From positions 1 through 5,795 of the forward strand of contig CAKRUL010000105.1 of the NCBI GenBank assembly GCA_934403665.1: DNA of 5,795 nucleotides. The letters run 5' to 3'. This document shows positions 1 through 4,797 of the stretch, in pieces; the first letter of the stretch is position 1, and the number at the start of each line of letters is the position of its first letter. The translations under genes were made by a program, and so were the position numbers. This stretch comes from an uncultured Clostridia bacterium. Its GTDB lineage: Bacteria; Bacillota_A; Clostridia; UMGS1840; HGM11507. The notes beneath the pieces were generated by a model. It searched no databases, was not told where the DNA came from, and worked only from the letters and a program-made list of their open reading frames with translations.

Positions 1-1400
1 AAGTACACTTTCTGAGGTGCTCTGAACCAAAGCATATTCTCTCTCCTCTCGGCAACTGTTTTGACATTTAACAAATGTTTGACGCCAACGTTCTCGGAAA
101 CGGAGTTTCCTCCCCAAGAACCGCATCCCAGAGTCAGGGACGGTTTCAGACGGAAGTTATATAAGTCGCCGATTCCGCCGTGAGAGGACGGCGTATTGAT
201 CAAAATACGGCAGGTTTTCATCATTTCCTGGAATTTCTCGATTTTTGCAGTCTCGGTCACCGCATTGACATACAAAGACGAGGTGTGTCCGTAACCGCCG
301 TCGGAGACCAGCTTATCCGCTTTTGTAAGGGCTTCGTCAAAGTTTTTCGCTCGATACATCGCCAAAACCGGAGACAGCTTTTCATGTGCAAATTCTTCGT
401 CCAGCTCCACGCTTTCCACTTCGCCGATCAGAATCTTGGTGTCCTCAGGCACCTTGACACCTGCCAGCTCCGCAATGGTGTGTGCAGACTGCCCGACGAT
501 TTTCGCATTCAGGGCACCGTTGATCAAAATCGTCTTTCTGACTTTTTCGGTTTCGTCCTTTTTCAGGAAATAGCATCCGCGATCCGCAAATTCTTTTTTC
601 ACTTTCGCATAAACCTTATCCAGAACGATCACCGACTGCTCGGATGCACAGATCATTCCGTTGTCAAATGTTTTGGAATGAACAATGGAGTTCACAGCCA
701 AGGTGAGATCTGCCGTGTCATCGATAATGGCAGGAGTGTTGCCTGCGCCGACGCCGACTGCCGGTTTTCCGGAGGAATAAGCCGCCTTCACCATGCCGGG
801 TCCGCCGGTTGCCAAAATGATGTCTGCACTCTTCATCAGCTCGTTGGTCAGTTCCAAAGAAGGAACGTCCACCCAGCCGATGATGCCCTTCGGTGCGCCG
901 GCTTTGACAGCCGCTTCCAAAACAACCTTTGCCGCTTCAATGGTGGAAGCCTTCGCACGGGGATGAGGGCTTATGATAATACCGTTTCTGGTTTTCAGAC
1001 AAATCAACGATTTGAAAATTGCTGTGGAGGTCGGGTTTGTCGTCGGAATCACCGCCGCAACCACGCCGATCGGCTCCGCAATTCTTTTATAGCCTGCCGC
1101 GGGATCCTCTTCCAGAACGCCGCAGGTCTGTGTGTTTTTATAGGCATTGTAAATATATTCGGACGCATAGTGGTTTTTGATGACCTTATCTTCCACAACG
1201 CCCATGCCGGTTTCCGCAACCGCCATCTTTGCCAGCGGAATTCTCTGCTTGTTGGCAGCCATTGCCGCTTCAAAGAAAATTTTGTCTACCTGTTCCTGTG
1301 TGTAGGTTGCAAAAATCTTCTGTGCTTCCCGAACTTCCTGCACCTTTGCAATCAAAGCGTCCAGATTGTCGACCAAGCCTTTCGTTTCTTTGTTCGCCAT
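1..1400 (-). CDS. adhE: Bifunctional acetaldehyde-CoA/alcohol dehydrogenase AdhE, N-terminal part (3' end beyond left edge)
   Basis: AdhE reduces acetyl-CoA to acetaldehyde and then to ethanol in the cytoplasm, oxidising two NADH, and usually forms helical spirosomes. I translated the whole segment on the minus strand: 466 uninterrupted codons from ATG (1400-1398) with no frameshift. Visible features are the aldehyde-dehydrogenase fold with VGVGAGNTP near residues 216-224, the catalytic cysteine in GMICASEQS at about Cys251, and the EKLSPVLA glutamate at about Glu340. The last residues, from about 449, read VAERRENMLWFRAPQKVYF, which is the characteristic AdhE linker between the two halves. 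This argues against a stand-alone acetaldehyde dehydrogenase such as EutE. Full AdhE is about 860-870 residues, so the iron-dependent alcohol dehydrogenase half is outside the window. The start is supported by GGAGG (1409-1413 read in reverse) eight bases upstream. A promoter with two Rex-like operators lies just upstream. Family call is very secure; bifunctionality rests on the linker. Confidence 0.95.
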   Translation of the reverse strand, partial: MANKETKGLVDNLDALIAKVQEVREAQKIFATYTQEQVDKIFFEAAMAANKQRIPLAKMAVAETGMGVVEDKVIKNHYASEYIYNAYKNTQTCGVLEEDPAAGYKRIAEPIGVVAAVIPTTNPTSTAIFKSLICLKTRNGIIISPHPRAKASTIEAAKVVLEAAVKAGAPKGIIGWVDVPSLELTNELMKSADIILATGGPGMVKAAYSSGKPAVGVGAGNTPAIIDDTADLTLAVNSIVHSKTFDNGMICASEQSVIVLDKVYAKVKKEFADRGCYFLKKDETEKVRKTILINGALNAKIVGQSAHTIAELAGVKVPEDTKILIGEVESVELDEEFAHEKLSPVLAMYRAKNFDEALTKADKLVSDGGYGHTSSLYVNAVTETAKIEKFQEMMKTCRILINTPSSHGGIGDLYNFRLKPSLTLGCGSWGGNSVSENVGVKHLLNVKTVAERRENMLWFRAPQKVY

Positions 1401-1459
1401 AATCCATTCCTCCAATTTTGAAAATCACATATTTCTTGATAACATCCTGCAAAATAACT

Positions 1460-1477
1460 TTGTTAACTTATTAACAA
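1460..1477. promoter_or_regulatory. Rex-like operator 1, over the adhE transcription start
   Basis: The sequence TTGTTAACTTATTAACAA is a perfect inverted repeat TTGTTAA-N4-TTAACAA, matching the known binding consensus of the redox repressor Rex in Firmicutes. Rex binds when NAD+ is plentiful and leaves when NADH rises; adhE is a classic target. The site begins four bases downstream of the adhE -10 hexamer and covers the expected start of transcription, a position that would block the polymerase. The match is seen directly; binding by Rex is inferred, as no rex gene is in the window. Confidence 0.85.
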
Positions 1478-1481
1478 TTAC

Positions 1482-1510
1482 ATTATACCAGATTGTTAAT
1501 TATTTATCAA
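1482..1510 (-). promoter_or_regulatory. adhE promoter (sigma-A type, extended -10)
   Basis: On the minus strand TTGATA (1510-1505) is followed by exactly 17 bases and then TATAAT (1487-1482). A TG one base ahead of the -10 makes it an extended -10. This is one mismatch from the perfect vegetative consensus. Transcription should start near 1475, leaving a leader of about 75 nt before the adhE ATG at 1400. The -35 and spacer lie inside one Rex-like operator and the predicted start lies inside the other. Confidence 0.85.
1493..1510. promoter_or_regulatory. Rex-like operator 2, over the adhE -35 and spacer
   Basis: TTGTTAATTATTTATCAA fits TTGTTAA-N4-TTAACAA with one mismatch in the right arm. 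The mismatched arm is the part that doubles as the -35 hexamer (TTGATA on the minus strand), so the deviation may be a compromise between promoter and operator. Its centre is 33 bp, about three helical turns, from the centre of operator 1, so both sites would face the same side of the helix. Confidence 0.7.
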
Positions 1511-1521
1511 GCGTTTTTCAT

Positions 1522-1541
1522 AAATATTATAGATAATATTT
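1522..1541. repeat. 20-bp perfect palindrome upstream of the adhE promoter
   Basis: AAATATTATAGATAATATTT has two perfect 9-base arms around a central AG. It sits about 56 bases upstream of the predicted adhE start, just behind the -35, where an activator or a further repressor could bind. It does not fit the Rex consensus, and its arms do not match the Fur or PerR boxes I know. The surrounding DNA is very A+T-rich, so chance palindromes are more likely here. No regulator can be named. Confidence 0.45.
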
Positions 1542-1652
1542 CACAAAATGTGCTTGCTTGTTTTGTATAAGTTGTATAGTTTTAAGAATTTTCAAAAAAT
1601 GATGTGTCGATTTTGTCATTAATATGCGTCGAAAAACGTCGTAAAATAACGG

Positions 1653-1681
1653 TTGATTTTACATGCATTCCCTGTTAATAT
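1653..1681 (+). promoter_or_regulatory. Promoter for the secreted-protein gene (extended -10)
   Basis: TTGATT (1653-1658), a 17-base spacer and TAATAT (1676-1681), with TG at 1673-1674 forming an extended -10. Transcription would start near 1688. That places the upstream in-frame ATG at 1693 almost at the 5' end of the message, with no room for a ribosome site, and supports the downstream ATG at 1753. Confidence 0.6.
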
Positions 1682-1752
1682 ATAGGTGAAACATGTTTCT
1701 TGAATATTTTACATTATCCCACTTTTCATTTACAAAAGAAAGGAAGAACATC

Positions 1753-2556
1753 ATGAAAAAACTATTCCGTTTACTCCTTGTTTTTACAATGTGTTTCACG
1801 TCATCTACCTTTGCTATGGACATAACAGAGTCAGTTCCACAACAAAACAAATACTTACAAACAATATTAAATGAAATCCAAACACAAGGTGGCTATTCGG
1901 ATGAGGAAATGGCAACCGCAGAGATTATTTCCACTGGTGGCGTGACACCGCAAAACAATCTCAATAGTACGGGAACTCCTCTTATTGAAGATGCAGCTTT
2001 AAAAATTGAAACAGTGGAAGATAATATAATAAAATCTGATTATATTATTCCATATAAAATTGATGAAGATGGTACACTAGTAAACAGTTTTGAATTGATC
2101 TCAAGGTCACCCGATATTAGTTTTGATGGAAATATCAGTTTAGTCGATGCTACTATTTTTTCTACAGCATATTGGCAGCATAGGGTATGGACACAAAATA
2201 ATCCGTCTAATGTTTATCATCATATAGGTATAACCGCTAGATGGGTATCATCTAGTCCAAGAGTATATATAGACAACTTAGAAGTTGGGTATGAAACAAA
2301 TGGTATAAAAACAAACTTTAATACAGGTGTAATTTCAAATATAGAACTTAATAAAGTCAGTAAAATTTTTGAAGTTGCTCCTGTGGCCGGAACACTGTAT
2401 AGCGATTGGGAACATCAAATGGCGAGTGATGAGGGTGTGGTACTTACCGATGCCTTTCGTCATAAAGGGATCCAATATATAGAAGTAAACTATGCAGTAG
2501 ATGGAAAGATGCAACCGTTCAAAAGACAAATGTGGACGTTATACTCTAAGATATAA
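1753..2556 (+). CDS. Exported protein of unknown function, A+T-rich
   Basis: I do not recognise this 267-residue protein. The N-terminus is a clear Sec signal peptide: MKK, a hydrophobic stretch at residues 4-16, then SSTFA with likely cleavage after Ala21. The mature part of about 246 residues has no cysteine and no further membrane segment. Residues 22-120 are polar and Gln/Asn/Glu-rich. From about 121 the protein becomes aromatic and beta-like, with AYWQHRVWTQNNP (139-151), YHHIGITARW (155-164), RVYIDNLEVGY (170-180) and a C-terminal segment rich in Tyr and Trp. The start at 1753 is chosen over an in-frame ATG at 1693 because AAGGAAG lies a proper distance ahead of it and the signal peptide begins there. 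Base composition is far more A+T-rich than both neighbours, with AT-ending codons throughout, which suggests recent transfer. It lies downstream of its own likely promoter and 85 bases ahead of the next gene. A secreted accessory or antagonism factor is possible but nothing shows it. Confidence 0.85.
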   Translation: MKKLFRLLLVFTMCFTSSTFAMDITESVPQQNKYLQTILNEIQTQGGYSDEEMATAEIISTGGVTPQNNLNSTGTPLIEDAALKIETVEDNIIKSDYIIPYKIDEDGTLVNSFELISRSPDISFDGNISLVDATIFSTAYWQHRVWTQNNPSNVYHHIGITARWVSSSPRVYIDNLEVGYETNGIKTNFNTGVISNIELNKVSKIFEVAPVAGTLYSDWEHQMASDEGVVLTDAFRHKGIQYIEVNYAVDGKMQPFKRQMWTLYSKI

Positions 2557-2576
2557 TGAATAAAGCGCCGTCCACA
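2531..2576 (+). repeat. Inverted repeat at the end of the secreted-protein gene
   Basis: TGTGGACG (2531-2538) is mirrored by CGTCCACA (2569-2576), giving 8 perfect pairs around a 30-base interval that includes the stop codon. There is no T-tract after it, so it is a poor intrinsic terminator. It may be chance, a weak mRNA 3' structure, or part of an insertion scar. Confidence 0.3.
2555..2571 (+). repeat. Near-direct repeat, copy 1 (AATGAATAAAGCGCCGT)
   Basis: This 17-base segment overlaps the stop codon of the secreted-protein gene and recurs at 2641-2656 with one A missing. It sits exactly where base composition changes from A+T-rich to mixed. Confidence 0.6.
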
Positions 2577-2640
2577 TGCTCCATCGCGCTCACCGTATCT
2601 TACAGCAATGTGCGATAACGGAACAGAAAGAAGGGGATAG

Positions 2641-2656
2641 AATGAATAAGCGCCGT
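2641..2656 (+). repeat. Near-direct repeat, copy 2 (AATGAATAAGCGCCGT)
   Basis: The second copy forms the start codon and first codons (MNKRR) of the next gene. The two copies start 86 bases apart. The upstream copy therefore looks like an echo of this gene's beginning; beyond the repeat the two flanks do not align. Confidence 0.6.
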
Positions 2657-3238
2657 TTCCCGCGAATCACGATAATCGCTGTCTGCCTTATAACAGCGGC
2701 GGCGCTCCTGACCGTCATCCATCGGTCTCTTAATTCTTATCAGGACTTTGCCGAGACTGTAACGGACGGTAAGAGCAACTATCATTTTCGCAGTCTAAAG
2801 ATGGGGATGAGCCTGGAAGAGATCATCCAAAGCGAACAGCTTGACCGGGAGCGCTTGTTGTACTGGCCGGAAAAAAATGCCGAACATCCTCCAACCTACA
2901 TTCAATACATGGTTCCCATCTATTTTGAGAGCCTGAACACCGCTTTTTACTGTATTTACTATTTAAAAAGCGATTATTTGGTAATGGTTGAATATTCCGC
3001 TTCCTTCGACAAGGAAGAGAGCTTTCAGGAAGCCTGCAGCCACATCATCCGCTTTGCGGAGAGATGGCTTCCCAAGAATCCATTGAACGGCTCAATGGGA
3101 CTGACGATTCCAAGGGAGGGCAAGCTGCTCAGCGCGCCCCAGTGGGAGGATACCGATCCGTCAGGCAACCGTCTGTCGATTCTGATGCAGGACAGAACAG
3201 CAGATGCAACGGCCTCCATACGGGTCATTTTTCAGTAG
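2642..3238 (+). CDS. Membrane-anchored protein with one copy of an unnamed ~160-180-residue domain
   Basis: A 198-residue protein I cannot assign to a known family. MNKRRFPR is followed by one hydrophobic segment (about residues 9-27), giving a signal anchor with the rest outside the cell. Residues 33-198 align with each half of the lipoprotein encoded at 3434-4642. The shared landmarks are YHFRSLKMG (47-55), VPIYF (91-95), the SFDKEESFQEACSHIIRFAERWLPK run (121-145) and LSAPQW (163-168), ending in SIRVIFQ. The ATG at 2642 is preferred to an in-frame ATG at 2576 because AAGAAGGGG lies just before it and the basic-plus-hydrophobic leader starts there. The Ala-Cys at 131-132 is kept in all copies; the two other cysteines shared by the lipoprotein halves are absent. 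The gene may share a transcript with the secreted-protein gene 85 bases upstream, and a terminator closes it at 3294-3334. It could be a sensor, inhibitor or envelope maintenance protein; function unknown. Confidence 0.85.
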   Translation: MNKRRFPRITIIAVCLITAAALLTVIHRSLNSYQDFAETVTDGKSNYHFRSLKMGMSLEEIIQSEQLDRERLLYWPEKNAEHPPTYIQYMVPIYFESLNTAFYCIYYLKSDYLVMVEYSASFDKEESFQEACSHIIRFAERWLPKNPLNGSMGLTIPREGKLLSAPQWEDTDPSGNRLSILMQDRTADATASIRVIFQ

Positions 3239-3293
3239 CATCCTCTGGATGCATTGATGTTTATGGATGGATATTCCGCAGCCGAATTGAAAG

Positions 3294-3334
3294 AGTGCCG
3301 CAAAAACTTTTATTCTTGCGGCACTTTATTGTTT
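3294..3334 (+). terminator. Intrinsic terminator after the membrane-anchored protein gene
   Basis: AGTGCCGCAA (3294-3303) and TTGCGGCACT (3316-3325) form a perfect 10-bp stem with a 12-base loop, followed by the T-rich TTTATTGTTT. It sits 55 bases after the stop codon. It also lies inside the upstream extension of the next reading frame (from 3254), which makes that longer frame unlikely to be translated. Confidence 0.85.
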
Positions 3335-3346
3335 GTCTATTTCGCA

Positions 3347-3376
3347 TTGATTTTACAGATAGAAACAGTTCATATA
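3347..3376 (+). promoter_or_regulatory. Weak candidate promoter for the lipoprotein gene
   Basis: Just after the terminator there is TTGATT (3347-3352), then an 18-base spacer and CATATA (3371-3376). The -10 is poor, and a competing reading TTTACA (3352-3357) with TATAAG (3373-3378) has a short 15-base spacer. A promoter is expected here because a terminator precedes the gene, but the exact elements are uncertain. Confidence 0.3.
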
Positions 3377-3415
3377 AGGATAAGAACGGCATTGTCTTCA
3401 AACCGTGATTTTAAC

Positions 3416-3423
3416 GGAAGGAG
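3416..3423 (+). promoter_or_regulatory. Ribosome binding site that fixes the lipoprotein start
   Basis: GGAAGGAG lies ten bases ahead of ATG 3434. It decides in favour of that start over the in-frame ATG at 3254, and the lipoprotein signal peptide begins directly at it. Confidence 0.8.
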
Positions 3424-3433
3424 TGTTCGCATT

Positions 3434-4642
3434 ATGCGCAGATCATCCCTATCTTTTCTTTTGATTGTCACATTGCTTTTCTCCTGTCTTTCCCTCTCGG
3501 GATGCGGAAAGGTGGACGGGGAATACCGGGCTTTTTATGACAGTCTTGTCAATCAAGACGGAGCTTTTCGTTTTCGCGGAATGGAGCCTGGAACCAGTCA
3601 GAAGGATATCATTCAAATGGAGGGCATCGACGGGACAGAAGGCAGGGAGCTCACCCATCAAGACAGCACCGGTCTTTTTCGCTGTCTCGTTCCGGTACAG
3701 TTCCCCTGCTTTTCTTTTGATCTGTATCGGGATTACAAAACGGCGCCCCATACTCCCTCACGGGACGGCGGAAAATCGGACGGATTTCTGATCAGCGGAA
3801 GCTACACTGCCTTTTTTGAACCGGAAGAGGATTTCCCGGCGGCATGCCGCCAGGTTACAGCCTTTCTGAAAACGCATTTTCCAAAAGGAACCTCCTGGGA
3901 AGCGCTGGAGCAAATCCCGGAACCGGAACAGCGGATTCTCTCTCCGCAATGGCAGATGGAATCAAAGGACGGCAGTGCGCTTTTGGTGACCTTTCAGAAC
4001 AAAGTATCCCCGAAAAATCCCGCACGCTCCCCTGCTTTTGGCTCCATCCGGATAGAGGTTTCCTACCATAAGCTTGCCCCTCCCTTAACAGAAGACAAGC
4101 AAGCGTTTTATCATTCGCTGGTCGACGCCGAGGGCAATTTCCGTTTTTGCGGAACCGAACCGGGGCAAACCTATGAAGAGCTGCGCGCTTCCTGCGAAAA
4201 AGAGGGGGAGGGAAAAGAGGTGCTTACCCCCTTGGATTCTTGGATCAGCTGCACCGTTCCAGATTCTTTTCCCTGCTTTGCCTTTTCTCTATCGAAAAAA
4301 TATCAGATGAAAGAATACGCCGAAAACGGAACCAACGAATGGAAGGTGCAAAATGCTCTGGCAGGAGGTTTCTATACTGCTTATTTTTATCGGGAAGAGG
4401 ATTGGGCAGAGGCATGCCGTCAAATGCTTTCCTTTTTGCAAACAGCCTTTCCGCAGGGAAAATCCCTGGAAGCATTGGCACAGCTCCCGGAACCGGGTGT
4501 GCTGATGTCTCCGCAATGGAAAATCGAAGGAAATGACGGAAGCAGTCTTTCGGTTGTGTTTCAAAACAGGGATCTGGACCATCCTCTGAACAAATCGCCT
4601 TCCGCCTGCTCCCTCTCTCTGGTTCTCCGCTATCCGATCTGA
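3434..4642 (+). CDS. Lipoprotein with two tandem copies of an unnamed ~180-residue domain
   Basis: A 402-residue protein without a function I recognise. MRRSS, a hydrophobic stretch and LSGC place a lipobox with the lipid-modified cysteine at Cys24, so the protein should be tethered to the outer face of the membrane. The mature part is an internal duplication: residues 31-211 and 222-402 align along their whole length. Paired landmarks are YRAFYDSLVNQDGAFRFRG / KQAFYHSLVDAEGNFRFCG, CLVPVQFPCFSFDL / CTVPDSFPCFAFSL, FEPEEDFPAACRQVTAFL / FYREEDWAEACRQMLSFL, HFPKGTSWEALEQIPEPE / AFPQGKSLEALAQLPEPG and SPQWQMESKDGS / SPQWKIEGNDGS. Three cysteines are conserved between halves (84/273, 92/281, 138/328). 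The same domain occurs once in the upstream 198-residue protein. The gene is bounded by terminators on both sides, so it is probably transcribed alone. A ligand-binding or envelope role is conceivable but unsupported. Confidence 0.9.
   Translation: MRRSSLSFLLIVTLLFSCLSLSGCGKVDGEYRAFYDSLVNQDGAFRFRGMEPGTSQKDIIQMEGIDGTEGRELTHQDSTGLFRCLVPVQFPCFSFDLYRDYKTAPHTPSRDGGKSDGFLISGSYTAFFEPEEDFPAACRQVTAFLKTHFPKGTSWEALEQIPEPEQRILSPQWQMESKDGSALLVTFQNKVSPKNPARSPAFGSIRIEVSYHKLAPPLTEDKQAFYHSLVDAEGNFRFCGTEPGQTYEELRASCEKEGEGKEVLTPLDSWISCTVPDSFPCFAFSLSKKYQMKEYAENGTNEWKVQNALAGGFYTAYFYREEDWAEACRQMLSFLQTAFPQGKSLEALAQLPEPGVLMSPQWKIEGNDGSSLSVVFQNRDLDHPLNKSPSACSLSLVLRYPI
3524..4066 (+). repeat. Domain copy A in the lipoprotein (residues 31-211)
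   Basis: First copy of the duplicated domain. Signature order: F-R-F-x-G near 45-49, VPVQFPCF at 87-94, YTAFFEPEEDFPAACRQ at 124-140, FPKGTSWEALEQIPEPE at 149-165, LSPQW at 169-173, and SIRIEV at 204-209. Confidence 0.85.
4097..4639 (+). repeat. Domain copy B in the lipoprotein (residues 222-402)
   Basis: Second copy, with FRFCG at 236-240, VPDSFPCF at 275-282, YTAYFYREEDWAEACRQ at 314-330, FPQGKSLEALAQLPEPG at 339-355, MSPQW at 358-362 and SLSLVL at 393-398. By eye it resembles copy A far more closely than the single copy in the upstream gene does, suggesting that the internal duplication came later than the gene duplication. Confidence 0.85.
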
Positions 4643-4670
4643 GAAAAATGACAGACAGCATCCATGTAAA

Positions 4671-4707
4671 AATGCCAATGGGAAACCCCATTGGCATTGT
4701 TTTTTTC
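4671..4707. terminator. Strong bidirectional terminator between convergent genes
   Basis: AATGCCAATGGG (4671-4682) pairs perfectly with CCCATTGGCATT (4687-4698) across a four-base AAAC loop. On the plus strand a run of seven T follows (4700-4706). On the minus strand the complement of the A-run 4668-4672 supplies five T. It ends the lipoprotein transcript 28 bases after its stop and can also stop the hydrolase transcript coming from the right. The remaining 4707-4797 shows nothing I can name. Confidence 0.92.
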
Positions 4708-4797
4708 TCACGCAGGGCAACAGCCGCATCTCCTGCCTCAAATTCACCGGCAGTGCAAAGAAATGGATGACGTTTTTGCGTTTGTTTATGAGCCGCA

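Noticed and set aside
180..1421. Long plus-strand open frame of 413 codons
   Set aside because: It is the antisense of adhE, whose minus-strand frame is intact and matches a well-known family; the plus-strand translation is Cys/Arg/Phe-rich, resembles no protein and has no ribosome site.
1526..1531. Second minus-strand TATAAT upstream of the adhE promoter
   Set aside because: It lies within the palindrome and has no -35 at a usable distance; the 1482-1510 promoter is far better.
1554..1580. Possible plus-strand promoter TTGCTT / TATAGT, with the TTGTATA direct repeat inside it
   Set aside because: The spacer is only 15 bases, the hexamers are weak, and a much better promoter lies at 1653-1681.
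1693..1752. Upstream ATG of the secreted-protein frame
   Set aside because: It sits about five bases after the predicted transcription start, AGGTG is too close to it, and the signal peptide begins only at 1753.
2552..2557. TATAAT hexamer ahead of the 2642 gene
   Set aside because: No acceptable -35 lies 15-18 bases upstream, so it is not supported as a promoter.
2556..2618. Small 20-codon open frame overlapping the stop of the secreted-protein gene (TAATG)
   Set aside because: The overlap looks like translational coupling, but the peptide is not hydrophobic, charged or otherwise distinctive, and the segment is better explained as part of the direct-repeat junction.
3254..3433. N-terminal extension of the lipoprotein frame starting at ATG 3254
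   Set aside because: It contains the terminator hairpin 3294-3325, lacks a ribosome site, and would bury the lipoprotein signal peptide 60 residues inside the protein.
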